The position numbers were made by a program, and so were the translations under genes. A stretch of 17,371 bases of DNA, from contig USHZ01000018.1 in assembly GCA_900554595.1 (NCBI GenBank), positions 1-17,371 of the forward strand, read 5' to 3'. This document shows, piece after piece, positions 6,806 through 13,553 of this stretch. Each line of letters opens with the position of its first letter. The first letter of the stretch is position 1. Origin of the DNA: an uncultured Collinsella sp. (lineage in GTDB: Bacteria; Actinomycetota; Coriobacteriia; Coriobacteriales; Coriobacteriaceae). Below the pieces are notes generated by a model, which ran no database searches, was not told the DNA's origin, and was given only the letters and a program-made list of their open reading frames with translations.

Positions 6806-7006
6806 TTATTGATGAGAATCAGGCGCAGTGCCAAAGGCCCCGCTGGGCGAGATGTCGAACGGGAAGGTGCCGCAGCGATTGAACGCGGCGATAAACATGC
6901 GGATGGCGTTGGACGGCGTGGTGCCCACGAGCTGGGTTGCCGCCGCGAAGGCTGCCTTCTCCTCGGGCAAGACCTTCGCGACTACGGGGGTCATGTGTTC
7001 TGCCAT
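6806..7006 (-). CDS. RelB/DinJ-like antitoxin without adjacent toxin
   Basis: A 66-residue protein shaped like a type II antitoxin of the RelB/DinJ group. It has a short N-terminal beta-strand region (about residues 6-12, PVVAKVL), then helices in ribbon-helix-helix order (PEEKAAFAAATQLVG; TPSNAIRMFIAAFNRCG), then the group's closing motif GTFPFDIS (residues 46-53). Such proteins bind DNA as dimers and neutralise a RelE/YafQ-type mRNA nuclease. ATG 7006 follows GGAAG closely; a second ATG lies 4 codons on, and the frame is open further upstream without family character. No toxin gene follows: only 83 bases separate the stop from the protease start, and they contain a repeat copy. The gene lies between two 31-bp repeats. 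It is either a solitary regulator or the remnant of a toxin-antitoxin pair. The family is likely; the function is inferred. Confidence 0.72.
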   Translation of the reverse strand: MAEHMTPVVAKVLPEEKAAFAAATQLVGTTPSNAIRMFIAAFNRCGTFPFDISPSGAFGTAPDSHQ

Positions 7007-7041
7007 GGCGCTTCCTTTTTGAAACGACGGTAGTGCGGATA

Positions 7042-7098
7042 GATGCGGGCCACGCGGCTGGGCGACGGGCTGTGAAGGCAACCCGATTGGCCCGCATC
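7042..7098 (-). promoter_or_regulatory. Stem-loop in the antitoxin leader
   Basis: GATGCGGGCC (7042-7051) and GGCCCGCATC (7089-7098) are perfect 10-bp inverted repeats enclosing 37 bases, with a smaller CGGG/CCCG pairing inside. If transcription starts at or beyond 7111, this lies in the 5' leader, about 36 bases before the antitoxin ATG. It could influence translation or end early transcripts. The function is unknown. Confidence 0.4.
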
Positions 7099-7110
7099 CA
7101 GAGTTTGTTT

Positions 7111-7155
7111 CTGCGGCGTTGGTATTACTTGGTATCCCTAAGTATTACCCCGCAG
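7111..7155. promoter_or_regulatory. Nested palindrome, possible antitoxin operator
   Basis: The outer arms CTGCGG (7111-7116) and CCGCAG (7150-7155) pair exactly. The inner arms GGTATTACTT (7121-7130) and AAGTATTACC (7140-7149) pair at 9 of 10 positions around GGTATCCCT. RelB-type antitoxins repress their own promoters by binding paired short palindromes, so this is a reasonable operator candidate about 105-150 bases upstream of the antitoxin start. The rest of 7007-7221 shows no gene. Confidence 0.4.
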
Positions 7156-7170
7156 TTAGAATACCACACT

Positions 7171-7201
7171 CGACCCCATGGGGACGGAGGAAAACGAATC
7201 A
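7171..7201. repeat. 31-bp intergenic repeat, copy 2
   Basis: This is the second copy of the unit at 6774-6804, starting CGACCCCATGGGG and ending AAAACGAATCA. It differs at 3 of 31 positions, so its terminal inverted bases have decayed. It lies 20 bases beyond the stop codon of the ABC fusion gene, so both copies follow stop codons of minus-strand genes. Confidence 0.75.
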
Positions 7202-7221
7202 TTTTGTTGCTGAGTTAGTTT

Positions 7222-8598
7222 TTAGAGCGTGATGATGCCCGAGATATCGAGGGTCTGAGCGTCGGAGACGTCATGTGTGGCGAGCAAGAGCGTGCGGCCG
7301 TCGAGCAGGTCGAGCACGACCTTGGTCGTCGCATCGCGCGCGGCGGCATCCAGGCCGGTAAAGGGCTCGTCAAGAATCACCGCGCCGCCCGGGCACAGCA
7401 GGGCGCGGGCGATCTCGACACGACGGCGCTGTCCGCCCGAAAGCTCGGCCACGCGAGCATGCACATCGATTCCCGGCACCAGCAGGCGCAGCAATGCCGC
7501 GGCGCTCGAAGCGTCCACACGCGCTTCGGCGCACACCAGCACGTTATCCAGGGCCGAGGCGGACTCGACCAAGCGTGCATCCTGAAACACCATCGAGCAC
7601 GGCGCGCACTCCCCCGCTGCCAACGAAAGCAGCGTCGACTTGCCCATGCCCGAAGCGCCCATCACACAGATACGCCCACCCGCAGGCACGTTGAGCACCA
7701 GACCATCCAGCGCCGGCGCCCAGGGCGCGCGATCGCCCACGGCAAGCGCAAGCTCCGCCGCAGCGCCATCGCTCACAGCCCCCGCACGCCCGCGCAATCC
7801 ATGCCCATGTGCCCGCACGGCAACACGCCACGCCACGGGTCCCGAAACCCGCAGCAGCCACACCAGCACGCGCTCGCACGCCCACGAGGCGGCAACGACC
7901 AGCACGGTCCACGCCAGCAGATCAGCCGTCTCGATCAAAAGCTTTGCCTGATAGATGCGCTCGCCCACGGTGCCTGCCGCCATGCCGATCAGCTCGGCTG
8001 CCACGCCGGCCTTCCAGCTCATGCCAATCACGGCACGCGCACACGAAAGCACAAACGGCAGGACTTCGCGCCAGGTATGGGCGCAAAACAGTCGCCATCC
8101 CCGCACACCATGCAGGCGAAACATCTGCTCCAGCGGCTTATCCACTTGTGCCAAGCCCTCGGCCAGCGAAAAATACACGCCCGGCAGCGCCATCAAAAAG
8201 ACGGCGGCGATGCTCACGCGCGCCGATCCCAGCCAGATAAGCAACAGGACCACCACGCAGGCGACCGGCGTCGCCTTTACAAACGACAGCGCCGGAGCCA
8301 CCAGGCGTGCAAACGCCCGCGAGCGTGACGAAATCCCGGCAAGCACGCCACCACACACCGCGGCAAGCGCCAGCCCGCCCAGTATCCGCGCGCCCGAGCC
8401 CGCCAAAATCGCCCAGGTACCGCCATCGCACACCAGACGCAGCAGCGCCAAGGCAACCGCATCCGGCCCCGGCAAAATCAACGGCTGCGCCACCAGCGCC
8501 GCCGCCAGCATCCACGCGGCAAGCCAAAAGGCGGCGACGGCACCTGCTGCCGCCACCGCCTTCATGCACTCTGTCATTTGTCGAGCAAACGCACGCAC
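7222..8598 (-). CDS. Fused ABC permease-ATPase, NitT/TauT-like importer
   Basis: A 458-residue fusion of both inner-membrane functions of an importer. Residues 1-250 are a TauC/SsuC-type permease with about six helices and the loop EELIG-like AAELIGMAAGTVGERIYQAK (residues 200-219) that contacts the ATPase. Residues 280-458 are a compact ATPase: Walker A GASGMGKS (314-321), Q-loop Q339, signature LSGGQ (386-390), Walker B VILDEP (407-412) and H442. The region between Walker A and the Q-loop is unusually short. It should power uptake of the ligand held by the lipoprotein encoded just upstream. GTG 8598 lies 3 bases after that gene's stop, with GGAG near; ATG seven codons on is an alternative. 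NitT/TauT systems carry sulfonates, nitrate, riboflavin or thiamine precursors; the sequence does not say which. The usual arrangement is two genes, so the fusion is notable. The frame is clean across the joint. Confidence 0.85.
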   Translation of the reverse strand: MRAFARQMTECMKAVAAAGAVAAFWLAAWMLAAALVAQPLILPGPDAVALALLRLVCDGGTWAILAGSGARILGGLALAAVCGGVLAGISSRSRAFARLVAPALSFVKATPVACVVVLLLIWLGSARVSIAAVFLMALPGVYFSLAEGLAQVDKPLEQMFRLHGVRGWRLFCAHTWREVLPFVLSCARAVIGMSWKAGVAAELIGMAAGTVGERIYQAKLLIETADLLAWTVLVVAASWACERVLVWLLRVSGPVAWRVAVRAHGHGLRGRAGAVSDGAAAELALAVGDRAPWAPALDGLVLNVPAGGRICVMGASGMGKSTLLSLAAGECAPCSMVFQDARLVESASALDNVLVCAEARVDASSAAALLRLLVPGIDVHARVAELSGGQRRRVEIARALLCPGGAVILDEPFTGLDAAARDATTKVVLDLLDGRTLLLATHDVSDAQTLDISGIITL

Positions 8599-8601
8599 GG
8601 G

Positions 8602-9657
8602 CTACTCCAAGTAGTAGAAATCGTCAGCCGGGAGCTTGCCGCCCACGGCGCTCGCATCCGCATCGGCCAGCACCTGCAGGTACCCACCGAGCGCCGCCTT
8701 CATATCTTTCCCCGTCTGGCAGACAAGCATGCACCCGGGAATCGCCTTCTCGGCAATCTTGGCGTTGTCGACGATACCGGCATCGACCACGGCCTGTGCC
8801 CAGTCTGCCGGCGCCGCATTGACAGCCTTAACGCTCGCCGCATGGCAGCTCAAGAACTCCGCCACGGCCTCGGGATGTTCCTCGGCAAACGCGCGGCGCA
8901 CCACGGTCACACCCGTCAGCAACCGCGAACCAGTGTCACCTGCCAGCTCATCCCACGCATCGGTCAGGCTCACCGGCGCCGACAGTTTGCCTTCGCTCTT
9001 TGCGATGGCAGCGGTCTTGAACGGCTCCGGCAGCACGCCCACGGCGGACGGGTCGGCAAGCAGGGCCGACAGCACCTCGGTGGGCTCGCTCTTAAACTCG
9101 AGCGTCACCTGGCCGGTCAGGCCCGCGCGCTCCAGCAGGTAGTTCATGACGTACTCCGGCGTGGTGCCCTTGCCCGTCATGTAGACGGTATGGCCCGCCA
9201 GATCGCCAAACGAGGCCACACTCGCGTCGCCCGTCACAACGTTCAGCACGCCCAGCGTGTTGATGTCGATGACCTGCACCGCGCCCTCGGTCTTGTTGTA
9301 GAGCACGCTCGCCACGTTGGCGGGCACCAGGGCAATGTCGATATCGCCCTGAATGACCTTGGGCACAATCTCGTCGGCGGCAGTGTTGATCGCAAAGTCG
9401 AACTCATTGTCCGTCTCGCCATCGGCAGCCTGGTCCATAAACTGCACCAGGCCAATCGAGGTCGGCCCCTTGAGCGAGGCGACGTGTACCTCGACCGGCT
9501 CTGCAGCAGCACCGGCGCCGTCCGTGGCAGCCGAGCCCGCGGCGGACCCGGCACCGGCAGCCCCGCCGCCACAGCCCGCGAGCGCAAGCGACAGAGCGCC
9601 CGCGGCGAGCGCCGAGGCAAACCCCCGGCGCGACAGCTCAACATTAAACGCGCGCAT
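8602..9657 (-). CDS. ABC substrate-binding lipoprotein, NitT/TauT type
   Basis: A 351-residue extracytoplasmic solute receptor. The signal has a twin-arginine motif, SRRGFA (residues 9-14), a hydrophobic core, and the lipobox LALAGC with C29 as lipid anchor, followed by an Ala/Gly/Ser-rich linker to about residue 52. The body is a type II periplasmic-binding fold of the TauA/SsuA/ThiY class: GPTSIGLVQFM, then IVPKVIQGDIDIALVPANVA, then FGDLAGHTVYMTGKGTTPEY and VGVLPEPF. ATG 9657 is only 2 bases after the hydrogenase stop (TAACGATG), so its translation is probably coupled to the hydrogenase. It delivers its ligand to the fused permease-ATPase downstream. The ligand is unknown; the class covers sulfonates, nitrate, riboflavin and pyrimidine precursors of thiamine. 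Tat export of a lipoprotein is inferred from the RR motif. Confidence 0.85.
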   Translation of the reverse strand: MRAFNVELSRRGFASALAAGALSLALAGCGGGAAGAGSAAGSAATDGAGAAAEPVEVHVASLKGPTSIGLVQFMDQAADGETDNEFDFAINTAADEIVPKVIQGDIDIALVPANVASVLYNKTEGAVQVIDINTLGVLNVVTGDASVASFGDLAGHTVYMTGKGTTPEYVMNYLLERAGLTGQVTLEFKSEPTEVLSALLADPSAVGVLPEPFKTAAIAKSEGKLSAPVSLTDAWDELAGDTGSRLLTGVTVVRRAFAEEHPEAVAEFLSCHAASVKAVNAAPADWAQAVVDAGIVDNAKIAEKAIPGCMLVCQTGKDMKAALGGYLQVLADADASAVGGKLPADDFYYLE

Positions 9658-9659
9658 CG

Positions 9660-11471
9660 TTAGCACGCCCCCTCGTTGGGCATCGTCCATGCGTGATGGT
9701 CGGTATGCAGCAGGTCCTCGGCCAGCGGCGAGAGCGGCTCGCCCAAGAACTCGCGGTAGCACGCCTGGACATCGGGATTCTCGTGCGAGAAGCGAATGTC
9801 CGCAGCGGCATCCAGGCCCCACAGCACCTGACCGCGCTCGGCTGCCAGCTCGCAGCCGTCGTGGATGGGCTGACCGCCGCCACCGACGCAGCCGCCCGGG
9901 CACGCCATGACCTCAACGAAGTCATAGCTCACGCGGCCGTCGCGAATCGCGTCGAGCAGACGAGCGGCGTTGCCCAGCCCGTGCGCCACGGCGACGCGCA
10001 CCCTGGTGCCATCGATATCGGCCACGGCTTCCTTCCAGCCGTCGAGTCCGCGCACGTCGGTAAAGAAGTCGGCGTCGGGGTTCTTGCCCGTCACCAGGTA
10101 ATAGGCCGAGCGCACGGCGGCCTCCATCACGCCGCCCGTGGCGCCGAAGATCACACCCGCGCCCGTGCCAAAGCCCAGAGGCGCGTCGAGCGGCTCCTCA
10201 ACCAGCGTGTCGACGCTCACGTGGCTCGCGCGGATCATGCGCACCATCTCGCGCACCGTCAGCGCAACGTCCACGTCGGGTGAACCTCCCTCGCCCACCA
10301 TGCTCGGCAGCGCACACTCGGCCTTCTTGGCCGTACACGGCATCACGGACACCACAAACAGACGCTCGGGCTCCACGCCCAGCACCTTGGCGTAGTAGGT
10401 CTTGGCGATGGCGCCGAACATCTGCTGCGGCGACTTTGACGTGGACAGGCTGTCGACAAACTCCGGATAGTGTGCTTTCACAAAGCGTACCCAGCCCGGG
10501 CAGCAGCTCGTGAACATGGGCCAGCCGCGGCTGTCACCTTCGCCCGTGGCGGCCTTACCCAGGCGCTCGAGCAGCTCGGAACCCTCCTCCATAATGGTGA
10601 GATCGGCCGAGAAGTCGGTGTCGAACACGTACTCAAAGCCCACGCGGCGCAGTGCGCAAGCCAGGCGCTCGACGGTGGCCTCCTCGCGCGGAATGCCGAG
10701 CTCCTCGCCCCAGGCGCTACGCACGGCCGGCGCAATCTGCACCAGCACGATCTTGTCGGGATCAGCGATGGCGTCGAACACGGTCTCGGTATCGTCACGC
10801 TCGCGCAGGGCGCCCGTCGGGCAATGCGTGATGCACTGACCGCACGCGACGCAATCGGTCTTGCCGATCGGCGCACGCCCACGGGTACCCACGGCGGTAT
10901 GCGTGGCACGGTTGGTCAGGTCCCAAATCCCTAAGCCCTGCACGCTCTCGCACACCTTGATGCAGCGCATACATTTGATGCACTTGTCGTTATCGCGGAT
11001 GATGGGGAAATCGAAGTCCCAGCCCTCGCGTGCCAGGTGCTGTTCGTACGGCAGATAGAAGATGCCCAGGTCGTTGGCGATGGTCTGCAGGTTGCAGTTC
11101 CCACTGCGCACGCAGCTCGTACAGCGCGAGTCGTGCTGGGACAGCAGCAGCTGCACGTTGGTGCGACGCGCCTCGCGGGCCTTGGGGCTGTTGGTGTGGA
11201 CCACCATGCCGTCGAGCACGTAGTTGTTGCAGGCGGCAACCAGCTGGTCGCAGCCCTCGACCTCGACCACGCACACGCGGCAACCGCCAATCTCGTTCAG
11301 ATCGCGCAGGTAGCACAGGGTGGGAATCTGGATGCCGACGGACTTGGCCGCATCCAGGATCGTGGTGTGCTCGGGCACCACGACCTCGCAATTATCGATC
11401 GTGAGCTTAACCATGTTGAGTGCTCCGCTTTCGGTGTTGTCGCTGACAGTGGTTTTGTTGGGCTCTACCAT
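9660..11471 (-). CDS. hydA: [FeFe] hydrogenase, multi-cluster, glutamate-synthase-linked type
   Basis: A 603-residue cytosolic enzyme interconverting protons and H2. From the N-terminus: a [2Fe-2S] ferredoxin domain (C53, C64, C67, C81), a His-ligated cluster HDSRCTSCVRSGNC (H113, C117, C120, C126), two [4Fe-4S] clusters (CIKCMRCIKVC, C164-C174; CVACGQCITHC, C207-C217), and the H-cluster domain. All three H-cluster signatures are intact: TSCCPGW (C323 proton relay, C324 ligand), MPCTAKKAE (C379) and MACPGGCVGGGGQP (C524, C528). ATG 11471 overlaps the preceding stop by 7 bases (ATGGTAG) and follows GGAGG. ATG 11414 (MVKLTIDN), 19 codons on with a weaker GGAG, is a plausible alternative because the ferredoxin fold starts there. 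Its partner is the GltD-like protein encoded upstream, which should pass electrons to or from NAD(P)H. No HydE, HydF or HydG maturase lies in the window. Confidence 0.93.
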   Translation of the reverse strand: MVEPNKTTVSDNTESGALNMVKLTIDNCEVVVPEHTTILDAAKSVGIQIPTLCYLRDLNEIGGCRVCVVEVEGCDQLVAACNNYVLDGMVVHTNSPKAREARRTNVQLLLSQHDSRCTSCVRSGNCNLQTIANDLGIFYLPYEQHLAREGWDFDFPIIRDNDKCIKCMRCIKVCESVQGLGIWDLTNRATHTAVGTRGRAPIGKTDCVACGQCITHCPTGALRERDDTETVFDAIADPDKIVLVQIAPAVRSAWGEELGIPREEATVERLACALRRVGFEYVFDTDFSADLTIMEEGSELLERLGKAATGEGDSRGWPMFTSCCPGWVRFVKAHYPEFVDSLSTSKSPQQMFGAIAKTYYAKVLGVEPERLFVVSVMPCTAKKAECALPSMVGEGGSPDVDVALTVREMVRMIRASHVSVDTLVEEPLDAPLGFGTGAGVIFGATGGVMEAAVRSAYYLVTGKNPDADFFTDVRGLDGWKEAVADIDGTRVRVAVAHGLGNAARLLDAIRDGRVSYDFVEVMACPGGCVGGGGQPIHDGCELAAERGQVLWGLDAAADIRFSHENPDVQACYREFLGEPLSPLAEDLLHTDHHAWTMPNEGAC

Positions 11472-13297
11472 TCCAGGTTCCTCCCTCCGCGGAACGCGCC
11501 AAAACCAAAGTGGTCGCAACGCAGGCAGCGGCTTGCCTCCTGGCGTGCCTCCTCTTCGGTAAGGCCCTGCTCGACCAGATTCCAATCGTGGATGCGCTCG
11601 CCGGCCTCGCGCTCGCCCAGCTCGCAGCGGCCGCACTCGTGCTTGCCCTTGAACTGCACGGTCGGCAACTCAACGTCGAGCTTGATCTTGTGGTCAAAGC
11701 CCAGGTAGCGGTCGATATTTGCCGAAGCAACGCGACCGGCGTTGATGGCTCGGATGACGGTGGCGGGACCGGTCTGGCAGTCGCCGCCGCTAAAGAGACC
11801 ATCGAAGTTGGGCACGGCGCCGTCCGAATCGGTGACGACGCGACCCCACTTGCAGGCGATGCCCATGTCCTCAAACGGCTTGGAATCGATGTCCTGGCCA
11901 ATGGCCACAAACACGCGCTCGCAGGGAATGACGCGCTCGGGCGTGGCGGCGGCACGCGGGGCCGGACGCCCACGACGGGGCTCGCCGATAATCTGCGGCT
12001 GCACGCGCAGGCCGCTCACGCGACCGTCCTCGCCCGTCTCGATAGCGAGCGGGGCCGTGAGCTCCAGAACCTCGCAGCCCTCGGCCTGGGCGCCGGCGAT
12101 CTCGGCGTCCTGTGCCGTCATATCGCAGATGCGACGGCGGTAGACGATGCTCACCTTTTCGGCACCGCAGCGCACGGCGGAGCGTGCCACGTCCATGGCC
12201 ACATTGCCGCCGCCGATGACGCACACGCGCTGGCCGCTCAGGTCGGGCAGCTCATCGTCGCCGATGGCGCGCAGCATCTTGACGGCCGACTCCACGCCGG
12301 GCGCCTCTTCGCCCGGAAGGCCGAGCTTCTTATCGCTGTGGGCGCCAATGGCCAGGTAGACGGCATCGAACTCGTCGCGCAGGCGGGCAAGCTCCTCGCC
12401 GTTGACGGAGTGGTCGAGTTCCACGTCGAGGCCGGCGCTCAAGATCCAGTCGATCTCGGCCTGCAGGCGCTCGCGCGGCAGGCGGTAGCTGGGGATGCCG
12501 TAGCGCAACATGCCGCCCAAGTGGTGACGCTGCTCAAAGATCGTCACCTTATGGCCCATCACGGCCAGGTAGTAGGCACAGGAAAGGCCGGCCGGGCCGC
12601 CACCAATCACGGCGATGCGCTTGCCGGTGTTGTCGGCCACGCTGGGCTTGTAATCGTTGAGGTCACTGTGCTCAACAGCAAAGCGCTTGAGGGCGAGGAT
12701 GTTCATGGGATCGTCGACCATGCCGCGACGGCAGTGCATCTCGCAGGGATGCTCGCACACCAGGCCGCAAACGAGCGGCAGCGGGTTGTTCTTGCGGATG
12801 ACCTTGACGGCATCGGCATAGCGGCCGGCCTCGACCAGCGAAATGTAACCGGGAATGTCGACGTGCGCTGGGCAGCCCGAGACGCACGGGACGCGGGCCT
12901 CGCGGTCAAAGCCACAGGAGTGTTCGCGGATGTGGTGCTCAAAATCGTCGCGGAAACCGCGGATAGCCGTAAGCGCCATAGCGCCGGCCTCGTAACCGAT
13001 GGCGCAGTCACTTGAAAGATAGATGGTGCGAGCCGTGCGCTCGATCAAGTTGAGCGTGGACTCGTCGGCGCGGCCCTCGAGCACATCGGCGAGCAGATCG
13101 CTCAGCGCGCTCAGGCCCACGCGGCAGGGCGTACACTTGCCGCAGCTCTGCGTCGAGCACAGGTTGACGAGCGCCGCCGTAAACTCAACGGGGCACGGGG
13201 CGAGCGAACTCACCGCCAGACGGCGTCCGAGCGCATCGTGCAGGTCGTCCATGACGGCCTGAGCGTGGCTGCGTTCCATTACATGCAGTCGTGCCAT
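11465..13297 (-). CDS. NuoF-type Fe-S domain fused to GltD-like FAD/NAD(P) oxidoreductase
   Basis: A 610-residue flavoprotein, probably the NAD(P)H-side partner of the hydrogenase. Residues 35-115 match the C-terminal [4Fe-4S] part of NuoF/HydB (CGKCTPC, C52, C55, C58, with C98), but the FMN/NADH-binding and SLBB parts of NuoF are absent. Residues 125-215 are a GltD-type two-cluster domain (C138, C142, C177, C181, C185, C189). A GltD-like core follows: FAD site IGGGPAGLSCAYYL (231-244), NAD(P) site IGGGNVAMD (361-369) with YRRR after it, and closing FAD motif GLFSGGDCQTGPATVIRA. The tail adds two CxxC pairs (C555/C558, C591/C594), perhaps one more cluster. ATG 13297 follows AGGGG. No gltB is near, so glutamate synthase itself is unlikely. 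The end overlaps the hydrogenase start. NADPH or NADH preference cannot be decided by eye. Confidence 0.88.
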   Translation of the reverse strand: MARLHVMERSHAQAVMDDLHDALGRRLAVSSLAPCPVEFTAALVNLCSTQSCGKCTPCRVGLSALSDLLADVLEGRADESTLNLIERTARTIYLSSDCAIGYEAGAMALTAIRGFRDDFEHHIREHSCGFDREARVPCVSGCPAHVDIPGYISLVEAGRYADAVKVIRKNNPLPLVCGLVCEHPCEMHCRRGMVDDPMNILALKRFAVEHSDLNDYKPSVADNTGKRIAVIGGGPAGLSCAYYLAVMGHKVTIFEQRHHLGGMLRYGIPSYRLPRERLQAEIDWILSAGLDVELDHSVNGEELARLRDEFDAVYLAIGAHSDKKLGLPGEEAPGVESAVKMLRAIGDDELPDLSGQRVCVIGGGNVAMDVARSAVRCGAEKVSIVYRRRICDMTAQDAEIAGAQAEGCEVLELTAPLAIETGEDGRVSGLRVQPQIIGEPRRGRPAPRAAATPERVIPCERVFVAIGQDIDSKPFEDMGIACKWGRVVTDSDGAVPNFDGLFSGGDCQTGPATVIRAINAGRVASANIDRYLGFDHKIKLDVELPTVQFKGKHECGRCELGEREAGERIHDWNLVEQGLTEEEARQEASRCLRCDHFGFGAFRGGRNLEW

Positions 13298-13318
13298 AAG
13301 ATCCCCTCTCATGCGGCA

Positions 13319-13338
13319 GCCCGGAGGCGAGGCCGGGC
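13319..13338 (-). other. Short GC hairpin in the hydrogenase operon leader
   Basis: GCCCGG (13319-13324) and CCGGGC (13333-13338) form a 6-bp stem with an 8-base loop, about 22 bases before the ATG at 13297. It may tune translation initiation; the evidence is only base pairing. Confidence 0.3.
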
Positions 13339-13342
13339 GAAA

Positions 13343-13387
13343 ATGCTACATGCAACACACTGACCTAAAAAGTTGTTTGGCAACAAC
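13343..13387 (-). promoter_or_regulatory. Candidate promoter and operator of the hydrogenase operon
   Basis: On the minus strand TTTTTA (13371-13366) and TAGCAT (13348-13343) are spaced by 17 bases as weak -35 and -10 boxes. Overlapping the -35 is a perfect inverted repeat, GTTGTT (13372-13377) and AACAAC (13382-13387), around TGGC. A regulator bound there would block the promoter. The remaining bases of 13298-13484 hold no gene. Low confidence. Confidence 0.3.
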
Positions 13388-13484
13388 ACGGTTCGGCAGG
13401 CGGTATGAAATGTCGTCCTTAGCGGTGAAAACGAACATTTCCGCAGATAAATGCCATATTTGATAAAACGCGTTACCAAATGAA

Positions 13485-13520
13485 AATGCCCCGCCCACGC
13501 AATCACGTGGACGGGGCATT
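13485..13520 (-). terminator. Intrinsic terminator of the alpha-glucoside operon
   Basis: A 15-bp stem pairs 13485-13499 with 13506-13520 (14 of 15 paired) around a 6-base loop; its core is TGCCCCG/CGGGGCA. On the minus strand it is followed by TTTTCATTT. It begins 33 bases after the stop codon of the GH4 gene, the last of its operon. Confidence 0.85.
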
Positions 13521-13553
13521 GCTCCAGGTATGCTGTCAGCGACCCTGTTGCTT

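Noticed and set aside
11510..13015. A 501-codon plus-strand frame opposite the GltD-like gene
   Set aside because: It is an antisense shadow of a gene with clear Fe-S, FAD and NAD(P) motifs.
13372..13387. Rex-type redox operator
   Set aside because: The Rex consensus is about 18 bases with TTGT and ACAA further apart; this repeat is shorter and lacks the inner TTAA pairs.
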